In this document: one piece after another, positions 36,238-46,274 of the stretch
How the letters are laid out: each line of letters starts with the position of its first letter
Numbering within the stretch: position 1 is the stretch's first letter
NCBI RefSeq assembly: GCF_004794515.1
Contig: NZ_SSDF01000074.1
Coordinates: 62,001-126,000, forward strand
Direction: 5' to 3'
DNA length: 64,000 nt
Origin: Microbacterium sp. A20
GTDB taxonomy: Bacteria; Actinomycetota; Actinomycetes; Actinomycetales; Microbacteriaceae
The notes under the pieces: model-generated
Databases searched by the model: none
Seen by the model: only the letters and a program-made list of their open reading frames with translations
What the model was told of the DNA's origin: nothing
Made by a program: the position numbers and the translations under genes

Positions 36238-37376
36238 TTCAGGAATTCGGGGATGTCGATGTCGTCGTCAGCGAAGGCCGGTTCGATGCTCGTGGTCGGC
36301 ACGCGCTGCTGCACGGGCTCGGGCTTCGCCGTCTCGCTCTTGGTCTCGGACTCGTCCGGGAGGGCGACCTCGGGGAGCGTCGCGGCCGACGGACGCGAGA
36401 CGACCATCGGATCCAGGCGGAGGGAGGGCTCCCCGCCGTCGAAACCGGCGGCGATCACGGTCACGCGGACCTCGTCGCCGAGGGTGTCGTCGATGACCGT
36501 ACCGAAGATGATGTTCGCCTCGGGGTGCGCGGCCTCCTTGACGAGATCGGCGGCGTCGTGGATCTCGAAGATGCCGAGGTTCGATCCACCCTGGATCGAG
36601 AGCAGTACGCCGTGCGCACCCTCGATGGATGCTTCGAGCAGCGGCGACTCCACGGCCAGCTCCGCGGCCTTGATCGCACGATCGGCGCCGCGCGCGGAGC
36701 CGATTCCCATGAGGGCCGATCCCGCGCCCTGCATGACCGATTTGACGTCGGCGAAGTCGAGGTTGATCAGACCCGGGGTCGTGATGAGGTCGGTGATGCC
36801 CTGGACACCGGCGAGCAGAACCTGGTCGGCGGTGGCGAACGCCTCGATCATCGAGATGCCGCGGTCACTGATCTCGAGGAGGCGGTCGTTCGGCACCACG
36901 ATGAGGGTGTCGACCTCTTCCTTGAGCTTGGCGACGCCGGCCTCGGCCTGGCTCTGGCGGCGGCGACCCTCGAAGGAGAACGGCTTCGTGACGACACCGA
37001 TGGTGAGGGCGCCGATCGACTTCGCGATGCGTGCCACGACCGGGGCGCCACCGGTTCCGGTTCCGCCGCCTTCGCCGGCGGTCACGAAGACCATGTCGGC
37101 ACCGGTCAGGGCCTGCTCGATCTCTTCGGCGTGGTCCTCGGCGGCGCGTCGACCCACCTCGGGGTCCGCACCGGCACCGAGGCCTCGGGTGAGCTCGCGG
37201 CCCACATCGAGCTTGACGTCGGCGTCACTCATCAGCAGCGCCTGCGCGTCGGTGTTGACGGCGATGAACTCGACTCCGCGGAGACCGAGATCGATCATGC
37301 GATTGACGGCATTGACGCCGCCACCGCCGACGCCGACGACCTTGATCACGGCGAGGTAGTTCTGGTTCTGGCTCAT
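36234..37376 (-). CDS. ftsZ: cell division protein FtsZ
   Basis: FtsZ, 380 residues, the tubulin-like GTPase of the Z ring. The GTP-binding motifs are [15 protein letters not shown] and [19 protein letters not shown] (tubulin signature). The T7 loop is [11 protein letters not shown]. The C-terminal SepF/FtsW-binding peptide ends [11 protein letters not shown]. The ATG at 37374-37376 is the family start and has GGAGG about nine bases upstream. A near-perfect palindrome at 37417-37439 sits in its upstream region. Confidence 0.96.
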   Translation of the reverse strand: MSQNQNYLAVIKVVGVGGGGVNAVNRMIDLGLRGVEFIAVNTDAQALLMSDADVKLDVGRELTRGLGAGADPEVGRRAAEDHAEEIEQALTGADMVFVTAGEGGGTGTGGAPVVARIAKSIGALTIGVVTKPFSFEGRRRQSQAEAGVAKLKEEVDTLIVVPNDRLLEISDRGISMIEAFATADQVLLAGVQGITDLITTPGLINLDFADVKSVMQGAGSALMGIGSARGADRAIKAAELAVESPLLEASIEGAHGVLLSIQGGSNLGIFEIHDAADLVKEAAHPEANIIFGTVIDDTLGDEVRVTVIAAGFDGGEPSLRLDPMVVSRPSAATLPEVALPDESETKSETAKPEPVQQRVPTTSIEPAFADDDIDIPEFLK

Positions 37377-37416
37377 GGCCGGCCTCCGATTATTCGAGCC
37401 TGGAAAAGGGTGAACC

Positions 37417-37439
37417 TTAAACCTCAACTAGAGGTGTAA
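37417..37439. promoter_or_regulatory. inverted repeat TTAAACCTC-N5-GAGGTGTAA upstream of ftsZ
   Basis: The arms match at eight of nine positions around a five-base centre, 41-63 bases before the ftsZ ATG. The surrounding DNA is unusually AT-rich and offers promoter-like hexamers on the minus strand (TAAGGT, TTTACA). An operator overlapping the ftsZ promoter is the likely reading; the regulator is unknown. Confidence 0.5.
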
Positions 37440-37562
37440 AGTATTTCCCGGTATTGCGTTCTCTTTGATCGAAGGTAAGCGCCGCCCGCCCTCGTGCGCG
37501 CGATCACGTGGGCGTGTCGCCCCATTCCCTCGCGAAAGCCGTCGGCGTTGCCGCGAAAGCCG

Positions 37563-38504
37563 TCAGCCGACGACGGCCACCTCGGGAGACGTGACGTCGA
37601 TGGACGCCGCATCCGGGTTCTTAGCCATGGTCACCGAGAGTGTGAGCGCCTTGAGCGCCGACTCCTCCGCGCTCCCCCAGACCACGACCAATCCGGAATC
37701 GAGCGTCAGCGTCACATCGTCCGCGGTCGTCGCACGCACACCCGTGAGAGCGGCACGGACATCGGCCGGCAGCGCGCGCACGACGAGCCCGGCGCTCTGG
37801 AAAGCTCGCGACTCGACCCCGCCGTCGACGTCGATCACCGGCTGGCCCGCCGGCTGATCGGACGTGGTCGAGAGCGCGACGCCGGCGGCGTCGACGAGGG
37901 TGTATCCGGCGGTCGATCGGATGACGCCGACAGGCGTGCGCTCCACGATCCGCACCGTCAGGTCGTGCGGAGGGCGCGCTTCCAGCGCATACGTCTCGAT
38001 GAGGGGAAACGCCAGCAGCGCGGCCTTCACCTCGCTGGTGTCCACGAGCGCGAGCGGCGTGCCGACCTGGTCGCCCAGAGCAGCCTCGATCGCAGCAGGA
38101 TCGAGACTCGCAGCCCCGACCACGGTGATCTTCTCCACGGCGAACAGCGGACTGTACGCGGCCGCGACGCTGCCCCCGATCAGCAGGACCACCGCGCCGA
38201 TGCTGCTCAGCCAGATGATCCGTCGACGCCGGGAACGCTGCGTGAAGCGCCGGATCTCGGAGCGGAGCGCCTTGCGTCTGGCCCGTGCCGCTCGCCACAC
38301 GTCTCTCGTGGAGGTCGGCTCCGGCTCGTCGGCGACAGCCCCGGCGGCGCCGTCAGCACGAGGCTCCGGCACCGATTCATCCGATTCGGCCCGCGCTCCG
38401 ACGAGGTCGTCGCTCCGACGACCGGGGCGCACCCGCCGTTCTGACGCGACGCCCTTCTCCGCCGGGTTCTCCGGGGCGGACGGAAGCGGTGCGGGACGGC
38501 GCAT
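37563..38504 (-). CDS. ftsQ: cell division protein FtsQ/DivIB
   Basis: FtsQ, 313 residues. A long basic and acidic cytosolic N-terminus (about 95 residues) precedes one membrane helix (about 96-117). The POTRA domain is next (FAVEKITVVGAASLDPAAIE, then LVDTSEVKAALLAFPLIETY and VRIVERTPVGV), followed by the beta domain. It holds the FtsB/FtsL part of the divisome. It begins two bases after the murC stop and ends 186 bases before ftsZ. Confidence 0.92.
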   Translation of the reverse strand: MRRPAPLPSAPENPAEKGVASERRVRPGRRSDDLVGARAESDESVPEPRADGAAGAVADEPEPTSTRDVWRAARARRKALRSEIRRFTQRSRRRRIIWLSSIGAVVLLIGGSVAAAYSPLFAVEKITVVGAASLDPAAIEAALGDQVGTPLALVDTSEVKAALLAFPLIETYALEARPPHDLTVRIVERTPVGVIRSTAGYTLVDAAGVALSTTSDQPAGQPVIDVDGGVESRAFQSAGLVVRALPADVRAALTGVRATTADDVTLTLDSGLVVVWGSAEESALKALTLSVTMAKNPDAASIDVTSPEVAVVG

Positions 38505-38506
38505 CG

Positions 38507-39907
38507 CTATGCCTCGTCGGTCTGGCGCAACGACTCGAGTACCTGCGGGATGATCTGGTAGACGTTGCCGCAGCCGAGGGTCACGACGAAGTCGCCGTCA
38601 CGGGCGACCGTGGCGGTGTAGTCGGCCGCCTGCTGCCAGTCGGCGACGTAGTGCACATGGGACGGGTCGCGGAACGCGGTGCTCACCAGCTCCCCCGTGA
38701 CGCCGGGCACCGGGTCTTCCCGAGCGCCGTAGACATCGAGCATCACCGTATGGTCCGCGAATTCCTCCAGGACGTCGGCGAACTCCTGATACATGTGCTG
38801 CGTGCGGGAGTACGTGTGCGGCTGCTGGATCGCGATGATCCGCCCTGACCCCGCGATGCTGCGCATGGCCTCGAGTGCCGCCCGCACCTCGGTGGGATGG
38901 TGCGAGTAGTCGTCGTACACCGTGACGCCCCGCTCGATACCGTGCTGCTCCAGCCGGCGCACGGTGCCGGCGAAGCCCTCGACGGCGCGCACGGCGTCGA
39001 CGAGCGCGTATCCGAGTGCCCTGAGCACCGCGACGACCCCCGCCGCGTTGATCGCGTTGTGCACGCCGGGGACCGCGAGCTGCATGCGCACCTGCTCGTC
39101 CCCTTGGCTGATGGTCGCGGCGACCGGTCCGGCCGCGACGATGTCGCTGACACGCACGTCGGCGGTTTCCGCCTGGCCGAACGTCAGCACGTTCGGGTGG
39201 GTGATCCCGGCGCCGACGCGGAGCGCTCCGGCATCGTCGCTCGAGATGACGACGGCTTCGGTCGCGGCGTCGGCGAACCGCACGAACGCGTCGTGGAACG
39301 CCCCCTCCGAGCCGTAGTGGTCGAGGTGGTCGGGGTCGACATTGGTGATGAGCGCCACCGCGGTGTCGTAGAGCAGGAACGTGCCGTCGGACTCGTCGGC
39401 CTCGACCACGAACAGGTCGCCCGTGCCCGTGGCGCTCGAGGTGTCGAGCTGCTCGATGACGCCACCGTTGACGAAGTGCGGGTCGGCACCGAGCTCGCGC
39501 AGTGCCGTGACGATCATTCCCGTCGAGGTGGTCTTCCCGTGCGCCCCCGCGACCGAGACCAGTCGTCGGGAGCCGATCAGCCAGTGCAGCGCCTGCGACC
39601 GGTGGATCACATGGAGACCGCGAGCCTTGGCCGTCACGAACTCGGGGTTCTCGGGCCAGATCGCCCCGGTGTGCACGACGGTGTCGGCATCACCGAGGTG
39701 TGCGGCGTCGTGGCCGACGTGCACGGTCGCCCCGGCGGCTGCCAGGGCACGCAGGTTGTCACTGTCCGCCCGGTCGCTGCCGGAGACGCGGATGCCCGCA
39801 TCGAGGAACATCTTCGCGAGGCCGCTCATGCCGGAACCGCCGATGCCGATGAAGTGGGCGGCGGTGATCGTCTCGGGAATGGGGAGGGAGAGGTCGGGTC
39901 TGATCAT
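38507..39907 (-). CDS. murC: UDP-N-acetylmuramate--L-alanine ligase
   Basis: MurC, 466 residues, adds the first L-Ala to UDP-MurNAc in the cytosol. The UDP-binding domain has [15 protein letters not shown], the ATP loop is [13 protein letters not shown], and the middle motifs are [10 protein letters not shown] and [11 protein letters not shown]. The C-terminal ligase domain has [11 protein letters not shown] and FQPHTYSRT (here [11 protein letters not shown]). It lies in the minus-strand mur cluster between murG and ftsQ. Confidence 0.95.
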   Translation of the reverse strand: MIRPDLSLPIPETITAAHFIGIGGSGMSGLAKMFLDAGIRVSGSDRADSDNLRALAAAGATVHVGHDAAHLGDADTVVHTGAIWPENPEFVTAKARGLHVIHRSQALHWLIGSRRLVSVAGAHGKTTSTGMIVTALRELGADPHFVNGGVIEQLDTSSATGTGDLFVVEADESDGTFLLYDTAVALITNVDPDHLDHYGSEGAFHDAFVRFADAATEAVVISSDDAGALRVGAGITHPNVLTFGQAETADVRVSDIVAAGPVAATISQGDEQVRMQLAVPGVHNAINAAGVVAVLRALGYALVDAVRAVEGFAGTVRRLEQHGIERGVTVYDDYSHHPTEVRAALEAMRSIAGSGRIIAIQQPHTYSRTQHMYQEFADVLEEFADHTVMLDVYGAREDPVPGVTGELVSTAFRDPSHVHYVADWQQAADYTATVARDGDFVVTLGCGNVYQIIPQVLESLRQTDEA

Positions 39908-39947
39908 GTCCGCTTCAGTCTACTTTTCTTGGCTGTTCTCGGCCGTG

Positions 39948-41024
39948 TCAGACCGCGTCCAGTGCGCGGTCGATCAGCCTGATCACGTTCTCGGTGCCGT
40001 TGCGCGTTCCGGCCGTCTCGGCGGCTGCAGCCATCCGGTCGAGCCTGTCCCTGTCTCCCAGCAGCGGCACGACGATCCGACGCACCGCATCGCCGTCGAA
40101 GGTCGCGTCGTCGAGGAGCTCGGCGGCACCTGCGGCCACCGCCGACGCTGCGTTCAGGCGCTGCTCGCCGTTGCCGACCGAGTAAGGCACGTAGAGCGCG
40201 GGGATGCCCAAGGCGCTGATCTCGCTGACCGTCGCCGATCCGGACCGCGACACGATCAGGTCCGCCAGCGCGAAGGCCAGGTCCATGCGGTCGACATAGC
40301 GACGCAGTGCGTACCCCTCCACGCCAGGATCGGCGAGATCGCTGCGCTCGCCCGTCACGTGCAGCAGCTGCCACCCGGCCGCGAGGATATCGCGCCAGGA
40401 ATCCGCGAGAGCCTCGTTGAGGCGCTGGGCACCGAGCGATCCGCCGAACGCGAGCAGGACCGGACGATCGGCGTCGAGGCCGAAGTACTCCGCTGCCTCC
40501 GCACGCGTCGCCTCACGATCGAGCGCGATGACCTCCTGCCGCAGCGGCATCCCGACCGTCTCGCTGCCCCGGAGCGGCGTGCCCTCGAAGGCGACGCCCA
40601 CGGCGGCGGCGCGACGAGCCCCGAGCACATTCGCGAGACCGGGCTTGGCATTGGCCTCGTGCACCACGAACGGCACACCCTCTCGCCGCGCAGCCACGTA
40701 GGCGGGTGCGGACGCGTAACCGCCGAATCCGACGACGACCTCGACGCGGTGGCGTCGGATATGCGCGCGCACCTGAGCGATCGCGCGGCGGAAGCGCACG
40801 GGGAAGGCCGCGGCCTGGCGGTTCGGACGACGCGGGAACGGGACCTTGTCGACGACGAGCAGTTCGTAGCCTCGAGCGGGCACCAGCCGGGACTCCAGTC
40901 CCTCGGCGGTCCCGAGCACGAGCACGGTGGCATCGGCGTCGCGTTCACGGAGCGCGTCGGCGACGGCGAGCAGGGGATTGACATGGCCGGCGGTGCCACC
41001 GCCGGCGAGGAGGTACGAGGTCAC
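39948..41024 (-). CDS. murG: UDP-GlcNAc--MurNAc-pentapeptide-undecaprenyl GlcNAc transferase
   Basis: MurG, 358 residues, GT28 glycosyltransferase at the inner membrane face that makes lipid II from lipid I. The G-loops are LLAGGGTAGHVNPLLA and GFGGYASAP. The donor-site motifs are HEANAKPGLAN, GGSLGAQRLNEAL and RSGSATVSEISALGIPALYVP with YSVGNGEQRLNA. Its ATG overlaps the ftsW stop by four bases. Confidence 0.95.
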   Translation of the reverse strand: MTSYLLAGGGTAGHVNPLLAVADALRERDADATVLVLGTAEGLESRLVPARGYELLVVDKVPFPRRPNRQAAAFPVRFRRAIAQVRAHIRRHRVEVVVGFGGYASAPAYVAARREGVPFVVHEANAKPGLANVLGARRAAAVGVAFEGTPLRGSETVGMPLRQEVIALDREATRAEAAEYFGLDADRPVLLAFGGSLGAQRLNEALADSWRDILAAGWQLLHVTGERSDLADPGVEGYALRRYVDRMDLAFALADLIVSRSGSATVSEISALGIPALYVPYSVGNGEQRLNAASAVAAGAAELLDDATFDGDAVRRIVVPLLGDRDRLDRMAAAAETAGTRNGTENVIRLIDRALDAV

Positions 41025-42238
41025 CTGGTGACCCTACCCCGCCCGGCTGATGGCTTCTCGACCGGCTTCTCGACGACGGGAATGGTGCGCGCGAAGGCGA
41101 GCAGCACCCCGCACGCGATCAGCACGGCGAGCAGCGCCGTACCCCCCTGAGACATGAACGGGAGCGGGACTCCCATCACCGGGAACACACCGATCACGAC
41201 GCCGATGTTGAGCACGGCCTGACCGACGATCCACACGGTGATGCCACCGGCGGCGACGCGGATGAACGGATCCGGCGTCTTGCGGATCACGTGGAAGGCG
41301 CCGACGGTGAAGAACGTGAACAGGGCCAGGACCACGATGCAGCCGATCAGCCCGAGCTCCTCCCCGACGATCGCGAAGATGAAGTCGTTGCCGGCAGCGG
41401 GCAGCCAGCCGTACTTCTCCTGAGAGTTGCCGAGCCCGAGCCCGAAGATCCCACCCGATGCCATGCCCCAGATGCCGTGGATGGACTGGTAGCAGTCGCT
41501 CTCGTACAGCGCCATGTTGTCGCAGGTCGCCGTGATGCGCCGCATCCGGTCCTGGCTCGACAGCGCATACGCGAGGACGGCGACGATGCCGATCACCACC
41601 GGGATGATGAAGAGCCGGAGCTTGACGCCCGAGAAGAAGAGACAGCCGAGCAGGATGAGCACCAGCACCATCGCGGTGCCGAGGTCCTTGCCGGCGAGCA
41701 CGGTGCCGATCGCGAGCGCGCCGACCGGGATCACGGGGATGAAGACGTGGTGCCAGGTGCCGAGCATCGCCTGCTTGCGCAGCAGCACCGCGGCGATCCA
41801 GAGCGCCAGCGCGAGCTTGAGGAACTCTGACGGCTGCAGCGTGAAGCCGGCGATGTCGATCCAGTTCCGGTTGCCGCCGTCTTCGATCCCGAGCGGCGTG
41901 AACACCAGGAGCTGAAGGGCGACGGCGCCGAAGAGGGCCGGCCACGCCATCTTCTTGAGGAATGCGACGGGCAGACGGCTGATCAGGAACATCAGCGGGA
42001 CGCCGAGGAGCGCGAACACCCCTTGGCGGAGGACCCCGCCCATCGGATCGGCGCCGCTGGCGACTGCGGTCGCACTCGTCGCGGAGAGCACCATCACCAG
42101 GCCGAAGAGGGTCAGCAGCAGAGCGGTCGACGCGATGAGGAGGAACTCGGTCGACACCGGCGTGAACCGGCGGCCGAGCGACACCCGGGCGGCGAGTCCG
42201 CCGGACTCAGAGCGCGGAGGGCGGGACACCTGCGTCAT
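41021..42238 (-). CDS. ftsW: SEDS glycosyltransferase FtsW
   Basis: FtsW, 405 residues, the SEDS-family peptidoglycan polymerase of the divisome, with about ten membrane segments. Family motifs are present: GGNRNWIDIAGFTLQPSEF, AGKDLGTAMVL, GLGLGNSQEKYGWLPAAGND and FPVMGVPLPFMSQGGT. Its start overlaps the 3' end of murD by 32 bases, more than the 4-base overlap used elsewhere here. It works with FtsI, encoded upstream. Confidence 0.94.
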   Translation of the reverse strand: MTQVSRPPRSESGGLAARVSLGRRFTPVSTEFLLIASTALLLTLFGLVMVLSATSATAVASGADPMGGVLRQGVFALLGVPLMFLISRLPVAFLKKMAWPALFGAVALQLLVFTPLGIEDGGNRNWIDIAGFTLQPSEFLKLALALWIAAVLLRKQAMLGTWHHVFIPVIPVGALAIGTVLAGKDLGTAMVLVLILLGCLFFSGVKLRLFIIPVVIGIVAVLAYALSSQDRMRRITATCDNMALYESDCYQSIHGIWGMASGGIFGLGLGNSQEKYGWLPAAGNDFIFAIVGEELGLIGCIVVLALFTFFTVGAFHVIRKTPDPFIRVAAGGITVWIVGQAVLNIGVVIGVFPVMGVPLPFMSQGGTALLAVLIACGVLLAFARTIPVVEKPVEKPSAGRGRVTR

Positions 42239-43742
42239 CGGCGCTCCCCCGGTCTATCCAGTCACGCACCGCCTCGGCGAAACGGTGCCCTCGATCCGCA
42301 TAGCTCGAGAACTGATCGAACGATGCCGCCGCCGGGGCCAGCAGGACTGTGCCCTCGCCGTCGACGATCCCCGACGCGATCTCCACGACACGGTTCATGA
42401 CCTGTCCAGTCTCGCCAGCATCGACCTCGAACACCGGTACCGACGGCGCGTGTCGCCGGAATGCCGCGACGACGGAGGTCCTCTCGACCCCGATCACGAC
42501 CGCAGCGCGAGCAGTCGCACCGACATCGGCGACGAGGTCGGCGATGTCGACGCCCTTCAAGTCTCCCCCGACGACCCACACCGCACCGGGGTAGGCACGC
42601 AGCGATGACGCGGCGGCATGCGGATTGGTGGCCTTGGAGTCGTCGACCCAGGTGATGCCCGCATGCCGCGCGATGACCTGGATGCGATGCGCATCGAGGC
42701 GGAACGACTGCAGGGCGGAGTGGATGGCCTCCGGTTCGACTCTCAGCGAACGCGCCAGGGCGCTGGCGGCAAGGATGTTCTGCACGATGTGCGGAGCCGC
42801 GAGTCCGACCTCGTCCAGTGCCGCGATGGTCGTGAGCTCGAGCGCGCTGCGCGCGCGGTCGTCGAGGAACGCCCGGTCGACGACGAGTCCCTCCACGATG
42901 CCGAGGTCGCTCGGACCTGGGATGCCCAGATCGAACCCGATCGCGCGGGCACCTTCGACGACCTCGGCTTCTTCGACCATGAGCCGGGTCGCATCATCTG
43001 CCTTGTTGTAGACGCAGGCGACGCGGGTGTTGCGGTAGACCACGGCCTTCGCATCCCGATACGCCTGAGCGCTGCCGTGCCACACGAGATGGTCGTCGGC
43101 GAGGTTGAGGCACACGGCCGCGTGCGGGAACAGCTCACCCTCTGGCCGCGACTGGCCGAGGTACCAGAGCTGGTGGCTGGAGAGCTCGACGACGAGCACG
43201 TCGAAGCCGGCAGGATCCCGCACCGCATCGAGGACGGGCACGCCGATGTTGCCGCAGGGCGCTGCCCGGAGACCGCCTTCGACCAGCAGCGACGCCGTGA
43301 GCTGGGTGGTGGTCGTCTTGCCGTTGGTCCCGGTGATGAGTACCCAATCGGCCGGCGTTCCGTCGGCGCGGACCACCTTGTCGCGGACACGCCAGGCCAG
43401 CTCGACATCGCCCCAGATCGCGATTCCCGACTCCTGCGCCCAGCGGATCACCGGGTGCGACGGCGAGAACCCGGGCGAGGCGATGACCACCTCGGGGGCG
43501 AAGTCCACCAGCGCGGCCGGCACCTCGGCGAGGGAGCCGAGTTCGAGGCCGGCACCGATCACCGGGAGCAGACGCGCATATTCCTCCTCCGCGGACTCGC
43601 TGAGCACGAGCACCTGCGCACCGAGCTCCGCGAGGGTGTCGGCAACCGAGAAGCCCGTCATCGACAGCCCGAGGACAGCGACGCGGAGATCGCGCCAATC
43701 GGCGTTCCAGCTGGTGAGGCTGCTGAGGCGATCAGTCGACAC
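42207..43742 (-). CDS. murD: UDP-N-acetylmuramoyl-L-alanine--D-glutamate ligase
   Basis: MurD, 511 residues, adds D-Glu to UDP-MurNAc-L-Ala. The UDP site is VAVLGLSMTGFSVA, the ATP loop is ITGTNGKTTTTQLTAS, then NLADDHLVWHGS, and the C-terminal domain has WVDDSKATNPHAA and LLAPAAASFDQF. The GTG at 43740-43742 overlaps the mraY stop. Length and motifs are normal. Confidence 0.94.
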   Translation of the reverse strand: MSTDRLSSLTSWNADWRDLRVAVLGLSMTGFSVADTLAELGAQVLVLSESAEEEYARLLPVIGAGLELGSLAEVPAALVDFAPEVVIASPGFSPSHPVIRWAQESGIAIWGDVELAWRVRDKVVRADGTPADWVLITGTNGKTTTTQLTASLLVEGGLRAAPCGNIGVPVLDAVRDPAGFDVLVVELSSHQLWYLGQSRPEGELFPHAAVCLNLADDHLVWHGSAQAYRDAKAVVYRNTRVACVYNKADDATRLMVEEAEVVEGARAIGFDLGIPGPSDLGIVEGLVVDRAFLDDRARSALELTTIAALDEVGLAAPHIVQNILAASALARSLRVEPEAIHSALQSFRLDAHRIQVIARHAGITWVDDSKATNPHAAASSLRAYPGAVWVVGGDLKGVDIADLVADVGATARAAVVIGVERTSVVAAFRRHAPSVPVFEVDAGETGQVMNRVVEIASGIVDGEGTVLLAPAAASFDQFSSYADRGHRFAEAVRDWIDRGSADDAGVPPSAL

Positions 43743-44838
43743 GGGTGAGCCATTCGACGTAGAAGAGGCCGACGGCGGAGACCGCGAGGAGCCCGGCGAT
43801 GATCCACATGCGGACCACGATCGTGACCTCGGACCAGCCGCGCATCTCGAGGTGGTGATGGAAGGGGCTCATCAGGAACAGGCGCTTTCCTCGCGTGATC
43901 TTGAAGTATGCGCGCTGCAGGATGACAGAGCCGGAGGACAGGACGAAGACGCCGGCGATCACCAGCAGGAGGAGCTCTGTGCGGGTCAGGATCGCCATCG
44001 CGGTGATGACGCCGCCGATCGCCATCGAGCCGACATCGCCCATGAAGACCTTCGCCTTGGGCGCGTTCCACCACAGGAATCCGATGAGGCTGGCGGCGAC
44101 CGATGCGGCGATGATGGCCAGATTGAACGGGTCGCGCACCTCATAGCATCCGCCGAGGGCATCGGGATCGCCGCCGATGCAGGGCTGCTTGAACTGCCAG
44201 AATGCGATCACGCTGTAAGCGCCGACGACGATGACGCCGGCTCCGGCCGCGAGTCCGTCGAGACCGTCGGTGAGGTTCACGCTGTTCGAGGTCGCGACGC
44301 CGATGATCGAGATCCACACGAGGTAGAGGATCCAGCCGAGCACGACGCCGAAGGCGAAGAGGTTGAGCCAGGTGATGTCACGAAACAGCGAGATCGCAGG
44401 GCTCGCCGGCATCTGCCCCCATCTGTTCGGGAAGTTCAGAGCGACGATGCCGAACGGGATGATGACCAGCAGCTGGCCGATCACCTTGCGCCACCCCGAC
44501 AGCCCGAGACTGCGCTGGCTGCGCACCTTCATGTAGTCGTCGATGAATCCGACGGCGCCGAAACCGACCATCAGCCAGATCACCAGCAGCGCAGAGAGCG
44601 CCGGGACCCCTCCGCTGACCAAGACGCCGGTGAAATATCCGACGATGGATCCGACGATGAAGATGACGCCACCCATGGTGGGGGTGCCGCGCTTCGCCTC
44701 GTGACTCGGGTTGTGGACCGACTCGGGGGTGCGGATGACCTGCCCCCAGCCCCACTTCCGGAAGAGCCGGAGGAAGACGGGAGTCAGGAACAGGGTGAAG
44801 GCGAGCGAGATCGCCGCCGACATGATGAGTGACCTCAC
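43732..44838 (-). CDS. mraY: phospho-MurNAc-pentapeptide translocase
   Basis: MraY, 368 residues, makes lipid I from UDP-MurNAc-pentapeptide and undecaprenyl phosphate. About ten membrane segments and the magnesium/substrate motifs are present: GFIDDYMKV, NSVNLTDGLDGLAAG, NAPKAKVFMGDVGSMAIG and the cytosolic MSPFHHHLEMRGWSE. The GTG at 44836-44838 overlaps the murF stop (GTGA); an internal ATG five codons in is less likely given the coupling. Confidence 0.94.
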   Translation of the reverse strand: MRSLIMSAAISLAFTLFLTPVFLRLFRKWGWGQVIRTPESVHNPSHEAKRGTPTMGGVIFIVGSIVGYFTGVLVSGGVPALSALLVIWLMVGFGAVGFIDDYMKVRSQRSLGLSGWRKVIGQLLVIIPFGIVALNFPNRWGQMPASPAISLFRDITWLNLFAFGVVLGWILYLVWISIIGVATSNSVNLTDGLDGLAAGAGVIVVGAYSVIAFWQFKQPCIGGDPDALGGCYEVRDPFNLAIIAASVAASLIGFLWWNAPKAKVFMGDVGSMAIGGVITAMAILTRTELLLLVIAGVFVLSSGSVILQRAYFKITRGKRLFLMSPFHHHLEMRGWSEVTIVVRMWIIAGLLAVSAVGLFYVEWLTRVD

Positions 44839-46247
44839 GAGAACAATTCTCCCAGACGATCGCCGAGATGCCGGAGGCCCACGGAATTGGATGACTTCAC
44901 GAGGACTCGATCACCGTCGCGGAGCTCGGTGCGGAGATACTCGAAGGCGGCGTCCTGATCAGGCAGGTGGATGGCCTCACTGTCCCAGGAACCCTCGCCG
45001 ACGGCGGCGAGGTAGAGCCGCCGCGCCTCGGGCCCGACCACGACGATGCGTTGGATGTTGAGCCGCACCGCGAGCAGACCGATCCGGTCGTGCTCCTCTC
45101 CCGCGCTCTCGCCGAGCTCGGTCATCGCGCCGAGAACGGCGACGGTGCGCTCATCGGGGCCGGTGATCTGCGCGAGAGTCCGCAAGGCCGCGGCCATCGA
45201 GTCGGGGCTGGCGTTGTACGCGTCGTTGATGATCCGCACCCGGTCGCTGCCCAGCGGCTGCATGCGCCACCGCTCGGCGATCTCCACCGTCTCGAGTCGC
45301 GCGACCGCATCTGCGGGCGTGACGCCGACGACGACGGCTGCGGCGATGGCCGCCAGTGCATTGGACACGTGATGCGCTCCGAGGACGCGCAGGCGCAGCG
45401 CCAGGCGGTCTCCGCCGACCTCGACGGTGCAGGACGTGCCGGAGGCGGAGACGGCGATGTCGTGCGCACGGACATCGGCACTGGGCCCCTGCCCGAAGCC
45501 GACGACCTGCAGACCACGCGTTTCGGCGAGCTCCCGCATCGCGGCGACCCTGTTGTCGTCGATGTTGAGGACGGCGGTACCGGGAACCCGAGCCGCTTCG
45601 ACGAGCTCTGCCTTGGCCTTCGCGGTGGCTTCGATCCCGCCGAATCCTCCCGCATGAGCCATGCCGACCATGAGCACGACGACGACATCCGGCTCGACGA
45701 GACCGGCGAGGTGCGCGATGCTGCCGGGTGCCGCTGCCCCGAACTCGCTCACCAGGAACCTCGTGTTCTCCGTGACGCGGAGCATCGTGACCGGGGCCCC
45801 GACCTCGTTGTTGAACGACTTGACCGGCGCGACCGTCTCGCCCTCGTCCTCGAGGATGCGCGCCAGGAAGTTCTTCGTCGTGGTCTTTCCGTTGGATCCG
45901 GTGATGCCGATGATGCGGAGGGAGCCTCCGGCACGCACGCGCGCCACGACCTCTCTTGCCAGCTCCCCCAGCGCAGCGACGGCGTCGGCGACGACGATCT
46001 GGCTGACCGGCACTTCGACCGGGTGCTCCACGATGGCCAGCACGGCGCCGGCAGCGACCGCGGACCCCACGAATTGGTGTCCGTCGGTCTCCGCGCCGGG
46101 CTTGGCCACGAAGATCGAGCCGGGGACCATCGTCCGCGAGTCCGTGTCGACGAGGCCGTCGACGACGGTCTCGTCGGTGTCTTCTCCGGCCACGCGCAGA
46201 TCACCGCCGATTGCGGCGGTGATCTCAGCGAGCGTCAGGGCGATCAT
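44835..46247 (-). CDS. murF: UDP-MurNAc-tripeptide--D-alanyl-D-alanine ligase
   Basis: MurF, 470 residues, adds D-Ala-D-Ala. The N-terminal MurF domain has VDGLVDTDSRTMVPGSIFVAK-type sequence. The ATP loop is ITGSNGKTTTKNFLARIL, followed by NEVGAPVTML and NDAYNASPDSM, and the last motif is VLVKSSNSVGLRHLG. It lies 27 bases after ftsI. In most actinobacteria murE sits between these two, and it is absent here. Confidence 0.94.
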   Translation of the reverse strand: MIALTLAEITAAIGGDLRVAGEDTDETVVDGLVDTDSRTMVPGSIFVAKPGAETDGHQFVGSAVAAGAVLAIVEHPVEVPVSQIVVADAVAALGELAREVVARVRAGGSLRIIGITGSNGKTTTKNFLARILEDEGETVAPVKSFNNEVGAPVTMLRVTENTRFLVSEFGAAAPGSIAHLAGLVEPDVVVVLMVGMAHAGGFGGIEATAKAKAELVEAARVPGTAVLNIDDNRVAAMRELAETRGLQVVGFGQGPSADVRAHDIAVSASGTSCTVEVGGDRLALRLRVLGAHHVSNALAAIAAAVVVGVTPADAVARLETVEIAERWRMQPLGSDRVRIINDAYNASPDSMAAALRTLAQITGPDERTVAVLGAMTELGESAGEEHDRIGLLAVRLNIQRIVVVGPEARRLYLAAVGEGSWDSEAIHLPDQDAAFEYLRTELRDGDRVLVKSSNSVGLRHLGDRLGELFS

Positions 46248-46274
46248 TTCATCTCCATGCGCGGCTCTCGCCGA

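Noticed and set aside
42207..42238. Possible frameshift between murD and ftsW because of the 32-base overlap
   Set aside because: Both proteins have complete family ends and starts, so the overlap is a real gene overlap, not an error.
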